64,000 nt of DNA from an uncultured Candidatus Melainabacteria bacterium (GCA_932182025.1 CAKNXK010000024.1:74450-138449); one strand, 5' to 3'. Shown: positions 16,814-27,300, counted from the stretch's first letter. Numbers and translations are program-made. The notes: a model not told the origin generated them from the sequence alone.

Positions 16814-17137
16814 CTACTCAAAAGACTTTACAATCTTATAAATAATCTCAATCTTCTCTCTATCCTTAATCCCCTTAACAACCTCAAAAATCTCTTTTTC
16901 CAAATCCTCTCTTGGCTGATAATGATTAACTCTAAACAAATCCTGCGGAGTAATCTCCAAAACCTCTAAAATCTTTTCTAAGGTACTAGAAGTAAAGAAA
17001 TTCTTCCCAATCTCTATTCCGCAAAGCGTTCTAGTTGCAATGCCCAATTTCTCCGCAAACTGCTCTTGCGAATATCCACGCTCTTGACGAAGCTTTTTGA
17101 TATGTTGTCCTAATTGTTTCTTGATATTTAATGTCAT
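16814..17137 (-). CDS. XRE-family transcriptional regulator
   Basis: A 107-aa protein with a helix-turn-helix at about 10-65 (LGQHIKKLRQERGYSQEQFAEKLGIATRTLCGIEIGK) and a C-terminal helical region. It is the intact relative of the frameshifted gene at 13106. No Shine-Dalgarno site is visible; a TAATAT box lies 7 nt before the ATG, so a near-leaderless start is possible. Confidence 0.85.
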   Translation of the reverse strand: MTLNIKKQLGQHIKKLRQERGYSQEQFAEKLGIATRTLCGIEIGKNFFTSSTLEKILEVLEITPQDLFRVNHYQPREDLEKEIFEVVKGIKDREKIEIIYKIVKSFE

Positions 17138-17394
17138 AATCTTTATATTATTTTATATTTTAATTCCGCTCTATAACAGGATGATTATTATAAATATTTT
17201 TTAGTTTTAGGAAAGCAAATATCATATCGACTAATTCAAATATTAATTTTTGTAAAGCATTAAAAGCGTTTTAATTACTGTTTTTTAGATTTTTTTGATA
17301 TTTATTATCAATAAACTGGTCAATTTTTTGATTTTATATGTTTTTATTAATACATAAGGGAAAACTAATAGTTAAATAGAAAAGGAGAAAAAAG

Positions 17395-17847
17395 ATGGTA
17401 AACATTTCAAAAATTGCAAGTACTATTTGTAAAACAGGAACATCTCAAGTTGGAAGATGCTCAGCAAGTGAAGCAAGTGTCAAGAATTTGTCAGAAACAT
17501 TGGCTGGAGTTAAGCCTAAACTTAATCCAGAATTAATGTTTTCAGAGATTAAAATGCCAAAAGAAAAATCATTTATCGGAACATTAACTGACAAGGTGAT
17601 TTATGGATTTAGAAAATTATTTAAAAAGTCAAAACCACAATTAACTCCTACTGAAACTAGGACAATGCAAAGTGACAAAATTATTGATGTAGCATCTCTT
17701 AAGGGAGACCGACAAACGCTCATAAAAAAATTAGACTCTATGAAAAATGAGTATAGCAAATTAAAACTCATTGGAAAAGAAGAAGACATACAAAATATTG
17801 ATCCAACAGTATTAGCGCGATTTAGTAGGATTATTTCAGTAAAATAA
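17395..17847 (+). CDS. Unknown 150-aa protein
   Basis: No recognised domain. The N-terminal 45 residues are Ser/Thr/Lys rich without a signal peptide, and a basic patch follows (YGFRKLFKKSKPQ). It has a strong ribosome-binding site (AAAAGGAGAAAAAAG) and its own terminator, so it is a separate, probably well translated unit. The 257 nt upstream are AT-rich and hold no other gene that I can see. Confidence 0.6.
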   Translation: MVNISKIASTICKTGTSQVGRCSASEASVKNLSETLAGVKPKLNPELMFSEIKMPKEKSFIGTLTDKVIYGFRKLFKKSKPQLTPTETRTMQSDKIIDVASLKGDRQTLIKKLDSMKNEYSKLKLIGKEEDIQNIDPTVLARFSRIISVK

Positions 17848-17854
17848 AACTAAA

Positions 17855-17884
17855 ATGCGGGATTTTTAATCCCGCATTTTGTTT
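17855..17884 (+). terminator. Rho-independent terminator
   Basis: AATGCGGGAT TTTTA ATCCCGCATT followed by TTG TTTTTG, 8 nt after the stop of the 150-aa gene. Confidence 0.8.
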
Positions 17885-17995
17885 TTGTATTATTAATCAC
17901 CCCCTCACTCTCGTTTGAACGTGACATATATTCACCCCATCCCAACCTTCCCCATCCAGGGAAGGGATACAAGACTTGCCTGCTTGGCGTAAGCA

Positions 17996-18165
17996 ATAGT
18001 GCAGGCTTGACTGCAACAGCCATTCAAGCAAATGCCCTTAGGGCATAGTGGTTATCCATTCGGTCGCGTGCTTCTTTTTTCTTTTGGTACTTTTCTTTTT
18101 TCTTGCCTCGCAAATAAGAAAAAAGAAAAGTACGAAATTACGCTTGATATTTTGCAAAAAAAATA
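17996..18165 (+). repeat. Dispersed multi-hairpin repeat, copy 1
   Basis: Part of a gene-free stretch (17885-18205). It contains AGTGCAGGCTTGACTGCA, an ATGCCC TTA GGGCAT hairpin, GCGTGCTTCTTTT, and an imperfect inverted repeat of GTACTTTTC(TTTTTTCTT) around CCTCGCAA. The reverse complement of 36777-36976 has the same elements in the same order, with matching changes in the hairpin arms. Upstream at 17932-17968 is a CACCCCATCCCAACCTTCCC/GGGAAGG hairpin. Confidence 0.6.
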
Positions 18166-18205
18166 GTAAAATACTCTAGTTATAAGTATATATTGAGAGG
18201 TTTTT

Positions 18206-19531
18206 ATGAAACTATACATGCAAGTGCTTATTGCTCTTGGCTTAGGACTCAAGAGAAACTGGCATATCTTTTTAGGACTTGTACTCGGTGTTATTGCCGG
18301 AATCTTCCTTCACCAGTATCCTAATCCTGTAGTTATGACCGCGTTTACATTCATCGGTCAATTATTTATCAGACTTATCCAAATGGTTGTTATTCCACTT
18401 GTTATTTCTGCTATAGTAATCGGGATTACAAGTGTTGGAGATAGTAAACAACTTGGTAAACTCGGTACAAAAATGGTTTTCTATTATGCAATAATTACTG
18501 TTATTGCAGTTATAATCGGTGCCGTTCTTGCTTTAGTCTTTAAACCGGGTCTGGGTGCTGCTGCTTATATTAATTCAGAAGTAGCAACCGGTATTCAGGC
18601 TCAAGTAGCTACAACAATTGAAGCTCAAAAAGGCAACCTTTTAAATATTGTATTGGGATTTATTCCTAAAAATCCTCTTTCTTCTATAGCAGCCGGTGAT
18701 ATGGTTCCAATTATTGTATTTGCAGTAATTTTTTCTGTAGCACTTGCTAGAGTTGGTGAAATCAACAGACCGTTTGTAAGTTTCTTTGAATCAGTTTTTG
18801 CAGCAACAATGAAAATCACAGATTGGATTATGTGCTTTGCAGCACCCGGTGTATTTGCTCTTACCGCTGTTGCTGTTTCAGCATTTGGTATTGATATATT
18901 TATGAGTATATCAAAATATCTTGGAGTACTTGCACTTGGTTTTGGCATACAATTATTTATTGTATATCCGGTATTCTTGAAAATTTTCTCAAAAGTACCT
19001 GTTTGGATGCTTTATGCGGCTATTGCAGAAGCAATGATGGTAGCTTTTGGTACTGCAAGTTCATCTGCAACATTACCTTTAACAATAGCATGTTGTGAAA
19101 AACGAGGTATCTCTCATAAAGTTACAAGTTTTGTAATCCCTCTTGGTGCCACTTTAAATATGGATGGCACCGCTTTATTGCAAGTTGTTGCCGTAATATT
19201 TCTTGCTCAAGCTTATGGTGTTGCATTGACTCCATTTATTATTGTTCAAATCGCATTCTTAGCAATCATTGCATCAAGCACAAGTGCGGGTATTCCTGGC
19301 GCAGGTTTGATTACAATAGCTCTTGTTCTTAACGGTATGGGATTGAGCCCTGAACAGCTTGTTGCAGGTTTTGCATTCCTATTCACAATAGAAAGAATTA
19401 CAGATATGATGCGAACCCTTGTTAACGTAACTTCTGACGCAGTTGTAGCAGCTGCAATCGCTGATAACGAAAACGAGATTAATTATGATTTACTAAATAA
19501 TCCGGATGATTATAATGAAGTAATTAACTAA
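18206..19531 (+). CDS. Dicarboxylate/amino acid:cation symporter (DAACS family)
   Basis: A 441-aa integral membrane protein with about eight membrane helices and two re-entrant loops. The serine-rich loop AFGTASSSATLPLT and the helix motif NMDGTALLQVV are the substrate-binding signatures of GltP/DctA carriers, followed by SAGIPGAGLI. It imports C4-dicarboxylates or glutamate/aspartate with Na+ or H+. GAGAGG precedes the ATG. Its own terminator follows at once. Substrate cannot be settled by eye. Confidence 0.93.
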   Translation: MKLYMQVLIALGLGLKRNWHIFLGLVLGVIAGIFLHQYPNPVVMTAFTFIGQLFIRLIQMVVIPLVISAIVIGITSVGDSKQLGKLGTKMVFYYAIITVIAVIIGAVLALVFKPGLGAAAYINSEVATGIQAQVATTIEAQKGNLLNIVLGFIPKNPLSSIAAGDMVPIIVFAVIFSVALARVGEINRPFVSFFESVFAATMKITDWIMCFAAPGVFALTAVAVSAFGIDIFMSISKYLGVLALGFGIQLFIVYPVFLKIFSKVPVWMLYAAIAEAMMVAFGTASSSATLPLTIACCEKRGISHKVTSFVIPLGATLNMDGTALLQVVAVIFLAQAYGVALTPFIIVQIAFLAIIASSTSAGIPGAGLITIALVLNGMGLSPEQLVAGFAFLFTIERITDMMRTLVNVTSDAVVAAAIADNENEINYDLLNNPDDYNEVIN

Positions 19532-19566
19532 TAAAAAAAGGCGGCTCGAACGAGCCGCCTTTTTTT
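19532..19566 (+). terminator. Bidirectional terminator
   Basis: AAAAAAGGCGGCTCG AAC GAGCCGCCTTTTTT, a near-perfect hairpin with A and T runs, between the convergent symporter and the gene at 19569. Confidence 0.9.
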
Positions 19567-19568
19567 AT

Positions 19569-20246
19569 TTACATTATTTCCGTTTCTAAATCTTTTACTC
19601 CTAAAAAATCTTCCAAATCATATTGGTGCGGATCATTAACTCTTTCAAATTTACTATCAGGAGTATTTGCTCTTAAAGAAACAAGCGCAGAATTGCAATT
19701 CCGAAGAGGCATTACAGCTAGCTGTCCTTTAGGGAGCATATTGCTCATACCAATAATTGCAGCATTTTTTCTGCCATTTAAAACATCTTTTAACTTTGTA
19801 ATCACACCATACATCAAACCGTTTTTTGCAACAGTGTCATTTTCGGTGCAAATTAATCTTTCAATACGACTTGCAGGATAAAAATCTTCTGTGGCTTCCG
19901 CAACACCACTGATTACTTCACCATTTTTTATTGCAACAAGATACGTCATATCATCAAATGTTAAGCCGTCATTTCCTTTACCTGCCAAACGACCAAGAAA
20001 ACTTTTGAAAAAGTTTCTGAAACTTGTATCAACACTTTCAGAAGCTCGTCTTACATTACCTTGAGTTCTTGCGACAACTCTGTCATCTGCTTGCAAGGCA
20101 GCGTTACATCTTGCCATAAACTTCTTATCTTCTTTGCCTAAAGCAAAAACATCGATTACTTCATCAGCACCGTTTTGCACTGATTTACGTACATTAATAA
20201 TTCTTCTTGCTTCAAAGTTTACATTATTAGTTTTTTGGATATTCAT
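19569..20246 (-). CDS. Unknown protein with N-terminal Phe-Glu-Ala signature
   Basis: About 225 aa. It begins MNIQKTNNVNFEARRI, the short Asn-rich plus Phe-x-Gly/Ala start seen in other proteins here. The remainder looks alpha/beta (YLVAIKNGEVISGVAEATE, AIIGMSNMLPKGQLAVMP) in the manner of an acyltransferase fold, but without a clear GNAT acetyl-CoA loop. ATG at 20244-20246 is preferred to the GTG six bases upstream because AAAGG is better placed. Function unknown. Confidence 0.6.
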   Translation of the reverse strand: MNIQKTNNVNFEARRIINVRKSVQNGADEVIDVFALGKEDKKFMARCNAALQADDRVVARTQGNVRRASESVDTSFRNFFKSFLGRLAGKGNDGLTFDDMTYLVAIKNGEVISGVAEATEDFYPASRIERLICTENDTVAKNGLMYGVITKLKDVLNGRKNAAIIGMSNMLPKGQLAVMPLRNCNSALVSLRANTPDSKFERVNDPHQYDLEDFLGVKDLETEIM

Positions 20247-20282
20247 ATACACAACCTTTCTTGATTGTTTACATGAAGGCCA

Positions 20283-21890
20283 CTAAAAATATTTTTTGCT
20301 AACTGCAGCAGAAATTAATCCCTTGAATAACGGATGAGGTCTGTTTGGTCTTGACTTGAACTCTGGATGAAATTGACAAGCCACAAACCAATCCAGATGA
20401 GGAAGTTCAACTATCTCAGAAAGCATACCGTCCGGTGACATGCCGGAGAATACAAGCCCTGCTTTTTTAAGCTGTTCAATATATTCCGTATTAACCTCGT
20501 ATCTATGTCTGTGACGTTCTGAAATCTTTGCCGCACCATAAACTTCATAAGCCTTTGTACCTTTTTTAAGATTACAGTCATAAGCACCAAGTCTCATTGT
20601 CCCGCCGTAACCTTTTACATTCTTCTGCTCAAGCATTAAATCAACAACCGGATGAGGAGAGTTTTCATCAAACTCTGTAGAGTTTGCACCCTTAAGCCCA
20701 GCAACATTTCTTGCATATTCTGTTACTGCGCATTGCATACCCAAGCAAATTCCAAGGAAAGGAAGGTTGTTTTCACGTGCATATTTAATAACATTAAGTT
20801 TTCCTTCAACTCCTCTAACACCAAATCCGCCAGGAATAATTACACCGTCAACATCAGCCAGAAGTTCTTTACATTTAGACCCGTCAACACAGTCTTCCGA
20901 ATTAATCCATTTAATTTCTGTTTTGGCATTATGTTCATATCCGGCGTGTTTAACAGATTCGACAACAGAAATATATGCATCAGAAAGTTTTGTATACTTG
21001 CCTGCAATTGCAATCTTAATTGTTTTATCAGGATGATTAATTCTTTCTACAAGACTTCTCCAACTATCCAAATCTGCTTTTCGTTCAGGAGTTTGAAGCA
21101 ATTTAAGCACAACATCTGCAAATTTCTGTTCTTCCAGAGCAAGAGGCACTTCATAAATGCTCTTCATATCACGGCACTCAATAACCGCTTCTTTTGCAAC
21201 AGAGCAGAATAACGCAAGTTTATCTTTCTCTGTTTTAGGAATAGGTTTTGAAGTTCTGCAAACAAGGATTTCAGGCTGCAAACCATAACTTCTTAACAGG
21301 TTAACACTGTGCTGAGAAGGTTTTGTTTTTAGTTCACCCGAAGTTGGAAGATATGGAAGCAAAGTACAATGAATATTAATTGCATTCCCAATACCTGCCT
21401 CGGTTTTAAACTGACGAATTGATTCAATAAATGGTAATGACTCAATATCACCAATAGTTCCGCCAATTTCTATAATCTGAAAATCAGGTTTGAAGTGTTT
21501 TTGAGCCTTGACCAAACGTGATTTAATCTCGTTTGTAATATGTGGAATGACCTGCACGGTTGCGCCAAGATAATCTCCCTTACGTTCTTTATTTATAACA
21601 GTCTGATAAACACTACCTGATGTCACATTACTCAACTGTGAAAAATTAGTATCAATAAATCTTTCGTAATGACCCAAATCCAAATCTGTTTCAGCACCGT
21701 CATCAGTAACAAAAACTTCACCGTGCTGGAAAGGACTCATAGTTCCTGGGTCAACATTTATATAAGGGTCAAATTTTTGGATAGCAACAGAAAACCCTCT
21801 TGCTCTCAAAAGTCTTCCAAGAGATGCACCAATAATCCCTTTTCCCAACGAACTAACAACACCACCCGTAATAAATATATATTTAGTCAT
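20283..21890 (-). CDS. pyrG: CTP synthase
   Basis: About 535 aa. The synthase domain starts MTKYIFITGGVVSSLGKGI (P-loop) and has FDPYINVDPGTM; the glutamine amidotransferase domain has FLGICLGMQ (catalytic Cys) and WFVACQFHPE (His/Glu). It makes CTP from UTP, ATP and glutamine. ATG at 21888-21890 follows AAAGGAG by 9 nt; a TTG three codons upstream lies inside the ribosome-binding spacing. The leader carries a large interlocking inverted repeat. Confidence 0.96.
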   Translation of the reverse strand: MTKYIFITGGVVSSLGKGIIGASLGRLLRARGFSVAIQKFDPYINVDPGTMSPFQHGEVFVTDDGAETDLDLGHYERFIDTNFSQLSNVTSGSVYQTVINKERKGDYLGATVQVIPHITNEIKSRLVKAQKHFKPDFQIIEIGGTIGDIESLPFIESIRQFKTEAGIGNAINIHCTLLPYLPTSGELKTKPSQHSVNLLRSYGLQPEILVCRTSKPIPKTEKDKLALFCSVAKEAVIECRDMKSIYEVPLALEEQKFADVVLKLLQTPERKADLDSWRSLVERINHPDKTIKIAIAGKYTKLSDAYISVVESVKHAGYEHNAKTEIKWINSEDCVDGSKCKELLADVDGVIIPGGFGVRGVEGKLNVIKYARENNLPFLGICLGMQCAVTEYARNVAGLKGANSTEFDENSPHPVVDLMLEQKNVKGYGGTMRLGAYDCNLKKGTKAYEVYGAAKISERHRHRYEVNTEYIEQLKKAGLVFSGMSPDGMLSEIVELPHLDWFVACQFHPEFKSRPNRPHPLFKGLISAAVSKKYF

Positions 21891-21917
21891 TTTTTTCAAC
21901 TCCTTTTATAAAACTTC

Positions 21918-22008
21918 CAACGAGCGCATGGCGCCAAATTATGTGTTTACGAAACACTAGCGGGAGCCTGTGGCGGGAGCGTCGTTGAGAAAACATATAA
22001 TTTGGCGC
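21918..22008 (-). repeat. Interlocking inverted repeats in the pyrG leader
   Basis: An 18-nt inverted repeat (21931-21948 with 21991-22008, one mismatch) starts GCGCCAAATT. A second pair, CAACGAGCGC (21918-21927) with GCGTCGTTG (21979-21987), crosses the first, so the two pairings form a pseudoknot or exclude each other. Inside are a perfect GTGTTT ACG AAACAC hairpin and two GCGGGAGC direct copies. More GC-rich than its surroundings. It could regulate pyrG or be a mobile hairpin element. Confidence 0.6.
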
Positions 22009-22030
22009 TTTACCACTTCACCAACCCCAT

Positions 22031-22059
22031 TAAAAAAAGGGGCTAAAAGCCCCTCTTTA
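22031..22059 (-). terminator. Terminator after gatC
   Basis: On the minus strand AGAGGGGCTTTTAGCCCCTTTTTTT, just past the gatC stop at 22065. Confidence 0.85.
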
Positions 22060-22064
22060 AAACC

Positions 22065-22346
22065 TTAGTTAATTTTTGGAACTCTAAAGAACCCATCCTC
22101 TTCATAAGGAGCATTCTTCATCAGCTCTTCTTTTGTCTGTTCGTAATAAACTTCGTCTTCTCTCATTACGTTAACAAAATCAATCGCATGTGCCATAGGC
22201 TCAACATTTGATGTATCAACTTCATTCATTGCATCAACATGTTTAAGAACATCACCCAATTGTTTTGTGAATTTTTCTTTTTCTTCTTCTGTTAATTCTA
22301 AACGAGCTAATTTTGCTACGTGTTCAACATCTTTTATTGTAATCAT
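22065..22346 (-). CDS. gatC: Asp/Glu-tRNA amidotransferase subunit C
   Basis: A 93-aa GatC: VEHVAKLARLELTEEEKEKFTKQL at the start and DEVYYEQTKEELMKNAPYEEDGFFRVPKI at the end are family hallmarks. It stabilises the GatCAB complex that converts Glu-tRNA(Gln) or Asp-tRNA(Asn) to the amides. AAGGAA precedes the ATG. It is 27 nt downstream of mtaB; gatA and gatB are not in the window. Confidence 0.95.
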   Translation of the reverse strand: MITIKDVEHVAKLARLELTEEEKEKFTKQLGDVLKHVDAMNEVDTSNVEPMAHAIDFVNVMREDEVYYEQTKEELMKNAPYEEDGFFRVPKIN

Positions 22347-22373
22347 TATTCCTTACTCCAATATTTCATGATT

Positions 22374-23618
22374 TTAGCATAAATTGTTTTTTTGTAAAAC
22401 AACTTTTTTCAAAGTATTAAACTCCCCGTCATCAAGGTGAACAGTTAGATAATTCCTTGTAACACCTTTGTATCTTCCATCTTTTCCAAGTCTTTTTTCA
22501 ATAAGAACTTCTTCTTCAAGCCCGATATTTGATTGAATAAATTCTTCAAACTTCTGAGCCGAAATCTCCTTGATTATTCGTGCTCGTTCTTCCTTTACCT
22601 CGTCAGGCAAATGTCCGTCCAGCTTCTCTGCAATTGTTCCTTTCCTGATTGAATAAGGGAAAGTATGGATTTGGCTTAATCTCGATTTTTTAAGATTTTC
22701 TACGGTAATCTCAAAATCTTCATCAGTCTCACCACAAAAACCTGCAATAATATCACTTCCCAAGAAAGGTCTGCCAAAACGTGAAACAATATCTTCCATC
22801 TGCTCAAGATAGTATTCAACCGTATAATGGCGGTTCATGCGCTTAAGCGTTCTATTACAAGCTGACTGCAATGACAAATGAAAATGTGGACAGAATTTCT
22901 CACTATCTTGAAGAAAATCCAACATTTCAGGAGTTATTTCCAAAGGATTCAAAGACCCGAGACGATATCTTGGTATAGAAGTTTTTACCTCAATTTCTTT
23001 TAACAAATCCAATAGCTCACGTCCTAAATCTTTACCCCACAACCCAATATGAATACCCGTGAATACAACTTCCTTATAGCCTTGTTCTGCATAACGATTG
23101 ATTTCATTAATAATAAACTCGCTGTCAGCACTTCTTGATTTACCTCTGCCGTATGGAATTATACAGTATGAACATCTGTTATCGCAGCCATCCTGAATTT
23201 TAAGACTAATGCGGGTTTTTGAGGTGTCATCAAGAGTCACCTTGCAAAACTCATTTGCATTCATTAAATCACGCACCACAAAAGTTTCGTTTTCTTGCAA
23301 ATATTTCGCAATCTCAAACTTGTCTTCATTTCCGTAAACATAGTCAATAAAAGGTTCTTCAAGAAGTTTTTCTTTCTCAATCTGTGCAATACAACCAGTT
23401 AAAACAGTTTTTAAACCTAATCCATGCGCATGCCGGAGCAAATACATAGCCTCATTATCACTTTTATGAGTAACCGAACAAGAATTAAGAATATAAATCT
23501 CAGCATCTTCAAGTTTTTTCACTTGTTCATATCCTGCTTCAACCAGTTTTTCCGCCACAATCTGACCCTCAAACTGGTTTGATTTACATCCCATTGATTT
23601 TAGCAAAAACTTTTTCAT
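22374..23618 (-). CDS. mtaB: tRNA t6A37 methylthiotransferase (MtaB family)
   Basis: A 414-aa radical SAM methylthiotransferase. The N-terminal cluster Cys are in MGCKSNQFEG, ILNSCSVTH and TGCIAQ; the radical SAM motif is CDNRCSYCIIPYGRG; a C-terminal TRAM-like domain follows. It adds a methylthio group to t6A37 of tRNAs reading ANN codons. Short NSCSVTHKSD spacing fits MtaB better than MiaB or RimO. The ATG has no ribosome-binding site but an extended -10 box 6 nt upstream. Confidence 0.9.
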   Translation of the reverse strand: MKKFLLKSMGCKSNQFEGQIVAEKLVEAGYEQVKKLEDAEIYILNSCSVTHKSDNEAMYLLRHAHGLGLKTVLTGCIAQIEKEKLLEEPFIDYVYGNEDKFEIAKYLQENETFVVRDLMNANEFCKVTLDDTSKTRISLKIQDGCDNRCSYCIIPYGRGKSRSADSEFIINEINRYAEQGYKEVVFTGIHIGLWGKDLGRELLDLLKEIEVKTSIPRYRLGSLNPLEITPEMLDFLQDSEKFCPHFHLSLQSACNRTLKRMNRHYTVEYYLEQMEDIVSRFGRPFLGSDIIAGFCGETDEDFEITVENLKKSRLSQIHTFPYSIRKGTIAEKLDGHLPDEVKEERARIIKEISAQKFEEFIQSNIGLEEEVLIEKRLGKDGRYKGVTRNYLTVHLDDGEFNTLKKVVLQKNNLC

Positions 23619-23633
23619 GATTTGATTTTAACA
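23619..23633 (-). promoter_or_regulatory. Extended -10 promoter for leaderless mtaB
   Basis: Minus strand TGtTAAAAT (23625-23633), then CAAATC, then ATG at 23618. Exactly 6 nt of spacing and no Shine-Dalgarno site. Confidence 0.6.
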
Positions 23634-23645
23634 TGAAATCAAAAA

Positions 23646-24248
23646 CTAAAACTGCCAATTTCTCAAATGATTTTCTAATGCTTGCTTCTTTGTAGCTGTA
23701 ACATATTCTAAACCTGTCCAGTCTGCAAAAACAATTTTTCCGCTATCATCAAGCAAGAAGGCATCTTTGTTAGTAAACATTTCTTTATTGACAAAACCTT
23801 TATCTAAAAGTTCTTTTACCCCTGTTTTAAAGCCTTGTTTTGCTTTCTGTGAAACCCTTTGAACATTTTCACAGTAAGGACTGAGTTTTCCTTCTCCGGC
23901 TTCAAGAACAGTTAAAAAATCATCTTCTCCAAGCTGAAAATATTTTACAAATCTTGGTGCAATTCCAATTTGTTCTATTTCTCTTATATTCTGTTCCAAA
24001 TCATAAGCTCGTTGTCCGTTAGAGCGAAGCAACAAGCAATTTTCATAACAATATAAACTATCAGAAGAATTTCTCAATTTAATCTGCTTTGTTTTAGTTC
24101 CTAAAAAATCCAGAATAACTTCCGTTGTAGAATTAAAAATACGATTAACAAAATCAGCTGTTTTTGCACTGATTTGAGTTGCAACAGCAGGAGTTTCAGC
24201 CGATGCAGCATTATTTAAAATTCTTTTATTAAAACCTATAGGATTCAT
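23646..24248 (-). CDS. Unknown protein, possible kinase-like fold
   Basis: A 200-aa protein with no certain family. The N-terminal 30 residues are low in complexity (Ala/Asn/Thr rich). The second half, with FLTVLEAGEGKLS, a helical stretch, NKDAFLLDDSGKIVFADWTG, is laid out like the C-lobe of small-molecule or HipA-type kinases (hydrophobic strand, then D-W), but the catalytic HxDxxxxN is not clear. GAGGAA precedes the ATG. A pseudokinase or accessory factor is possible. Confidence 0.5.
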   Translation of the reverse strand: MNPIGFNKRILNNAASAETPAVATQISAKTADFVNRIFNSTTEVILDFLGTKTKQIKLRNSSDSLYCYENCLLLRSNGQRAYDLEQNIREIEQIGIAPRFVKYFQLGEDDFLTVLEAGEGKLSPYCENVQRVSQKAKQGFKTGVKELLDKGFVNKEMFTNKDAFLLDDSGKIVFADWTGLEYVTATKKQALENHLRNWQF

Positions 24249-24302
24249 TCAATTTCCTCATCTAGTTATATCTTACAGTTAAATTCATATTTTGGGAAGA
24301 GT

Positions 24303-27300
24303 TTATTCTTCAAAGAATATATCCCATTTTTGCGCAAACGTATCCATATCAACACAAAATGCTTCTAAATCCAAACTAATCCCGTGTTTTAAAGCAGGCT
24401 GTTCGATTCCAAGAGATTTATAAACGCTTCGCATAAATATATCACTTATACCGTTAGAACCACGAGCATACGGCATAATATTAGCTAAAAGAAAATACAT
24501 TTCTGCTATATTTTTATTTGCCATTTCTAATTCTTGTTTAGTTAAAGAGCCTCCGTTTTTTACTTTTTCAAATAACGGGGCCAATTCATCATATTTTTCT
24601 TTAACATGTTGCATACCGGCATTAACAGTCTTATTATACGGGTGAAACATCAGCCCATGATTTTCATCAAGCACGAATATTTTCGTTAATTCCATATCAG
24701 GATAAGGACTTTTTCGATTTTTTCCCGCTCCATTCACACAATCGGCTTCCTTAAATTTTTCAAAATATTCAACATAGCTGTTTTGATTATTAAATGGTGT
24801 TTGTGCATATAGATCCGGATTATCATAACCTCTATATACACCCGAATATTGTCTTCTATCATTTAATTCTCCATTAGAAGCCAATGTTGTTGATTTATCA
24901 AAACCACTATAACCGTCTGAAATAATTTCCATTACTTCATCAAAATCATCACCCGCAGAAATTCTTGAAGAAGCAAGTTCTGATATTACATTCATTTCAT
25001 GCGCCCACTGAATATTTTTACCATATTTTAATTCATTAATTGATGTTCTTGCAAAGAATTTACATTCATCATTCAATGTTTTCAATATAGATTTAATATC
25101 ATCAGCTGTTGCATCAGCAGGAATAATATCTTCCCAACGAACTTTATTATAGAAATCCTCTCCTAATGTTTGACGTAATGTTTCTAATTCTGACGGAGCA
25201 ACTTCTTCAAGTTTATCTCTCATTGCAAAACGTTGAGTTATTACTTCACTTGGAGTAGAAGCAGGGTTATTATCAATAAATTTGTATGATGGGGTTTCTG
25301 AAACTAAGACATCTCTTAATTCAGGATACCTTCTGATTAACATAATGTTTCGGTTAATATCACGCTCGGTAAACTTTTTAGATGCAAAAAACATTACGTC
25401 ATCTAAATATTGAGGGTCATTTTTGAATCTGTTTTTACTTGCATGAATATATCCGTAAATATCAATTCCACCAAGATTTGGATTTTTAGCCAGTTGAGTA
25501 ATTGCACTCTGTTTGTCAGGATGTGTTTTAAGTGCCGTAACAAAATTATTGAGTTCTGCTGTCGGATCTGATGTATCATTGTAATCTCTTCTCTGAACAC
25601 TCATATATTCAACGATTTCATCATGGTATTCCGGATTTTCTTCTAAACATTTAACAACATTATCAATATTTGTTGAACGATTTCCGTTCAAATCATATCC
25701 GACTTTAATATTCGGATTAGTCTTTGTTAAATCAATAATATCATTTGCATAAGCAGGATACTGTTTCATAAATTCTGCAATATTATGCAAATCAGTTGCC
25801 GGTCTGGCAGTATTAAGAGCAATATCCATTAACTCTTTTTGATAGGCAGGATTTGCTTCAAGAACCTTTATAACAGTTTCCGAATCAGGTTTTTTAAGAA
25901 TTATAGCAAGCTCATCAAGATTATCTTCTGTTGCAAATCTTACAGCAGCCTCAATTTCTGCATCCGTATGTTTTGTATCTAAAAGTATCTCTGTTAATTT
26001 ATCTTGAATATTTTTTGGCTTACCTGCAATTAATCCAATAGCTTTTTCATCAAGCATAGGAATATCATCGAATTCAACAACATCAATTACTTCAACCTCA
26101 TCATCGATTGGTTTTCTAATATCACCCGCATGTGCATCAATATAAGTTTTGAAATGTCCTTTAGCTCGAACTATTCCAACAAGCACATTGAGCACTTGAG
26201 AGAAGCCTTCACCTGATAAATCAATATCCCCCGTAATAGCTGCATCAGCAACCAAGCTCATAGTTGCATCAATACCGATTTCAGCCGCCCAAGCTAATAG
26301 TTTCGGACAATTTTTCATAACAAGCATACGAAATGCTGACTCTGAAATCTTACCGATTCTCGCACCTGTAGCAGTTAAAACAATAGCCGTAGAAAGTTCT
26401 GCTACCATTTCTTTCTTGTCTTGCTCAGTCGGACCGCCTTCTTTTGTAAAGTTTTCAGCAGCCGAAATCGCACTTCCGCCCAATGTTGCAGCTGCCATAC
26501 CGCCATATATCATACCCGCAGCAAGCTGACCACCGACGGGAATACATTGTCCCGCTATCATTACAACCATACCTGCTACCTGCACGCCTTCCTTAACAGC
26601 CTGAACACCTTCTTGTTGACTTTGAATATAGTTATTCACAATAGTTTTAATATTGTTTCTGCCGTATGCTCTTTGATAAGCAGCACTTGCATCCGCACTA
26701 TAATCTTCTAATGTCCTGCCGCCAAGAGCCTTGATATAATTTGCTTCAGCTTTTTCTCTTAAACCTATTAAGGTAGTAAGCACATCCATTCTGTTGTTTG
26801 AAACTTGCATATCAAATTTCTGTAAAAATTGATTAATTTCTTCTGCTAACTGTGCCGAACAACAAATTTCACCTTTGTCTTCTCTTAATTTGTCTAAAAA
26901 TATATCTATTGCTGCAATATTGTTATTCATGCCTGTCAAAACTTGCAGCTGAGTATTTTTTAAAGCATAGTCATTAATTGCTTCAGGATTATACTCTACT
27001 CCTCTTTCCATTTGAAAAGCTTCTTCAAACGTCATCTTCTTGTCAAATTCACCTGAAGCTATCATATCTTCAAGTGTTTGTGGTTTAGAAGCAGGCGCTT
27101 GCATTTGCGGGATTTCGGAAATTGAAATATTTAAAGTTGAAAGACTTGAATTCTGAGCTTCAAATTGCCTTACAACCATATCTTTAACCATTTCAGGAAT
27201 TTCTTCCGGAGAACATGCATCTGTCAGTGTGCCTATAGCTTGTATAATCCAATCAAGTCTTTGAGGTTCTAATTTTGCTAAACTTTCACGACATCTTTCT

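Noticed and set aside
20652..21212. A 186-codon plus-strand frame inside pyrG
   Set aside because: Antisense to highly conserved pyrG sequence, Phe/Cys/Asn-rich, no start signals. The same holds for the frames opposite clpC, ppdK and the GH13 gene.
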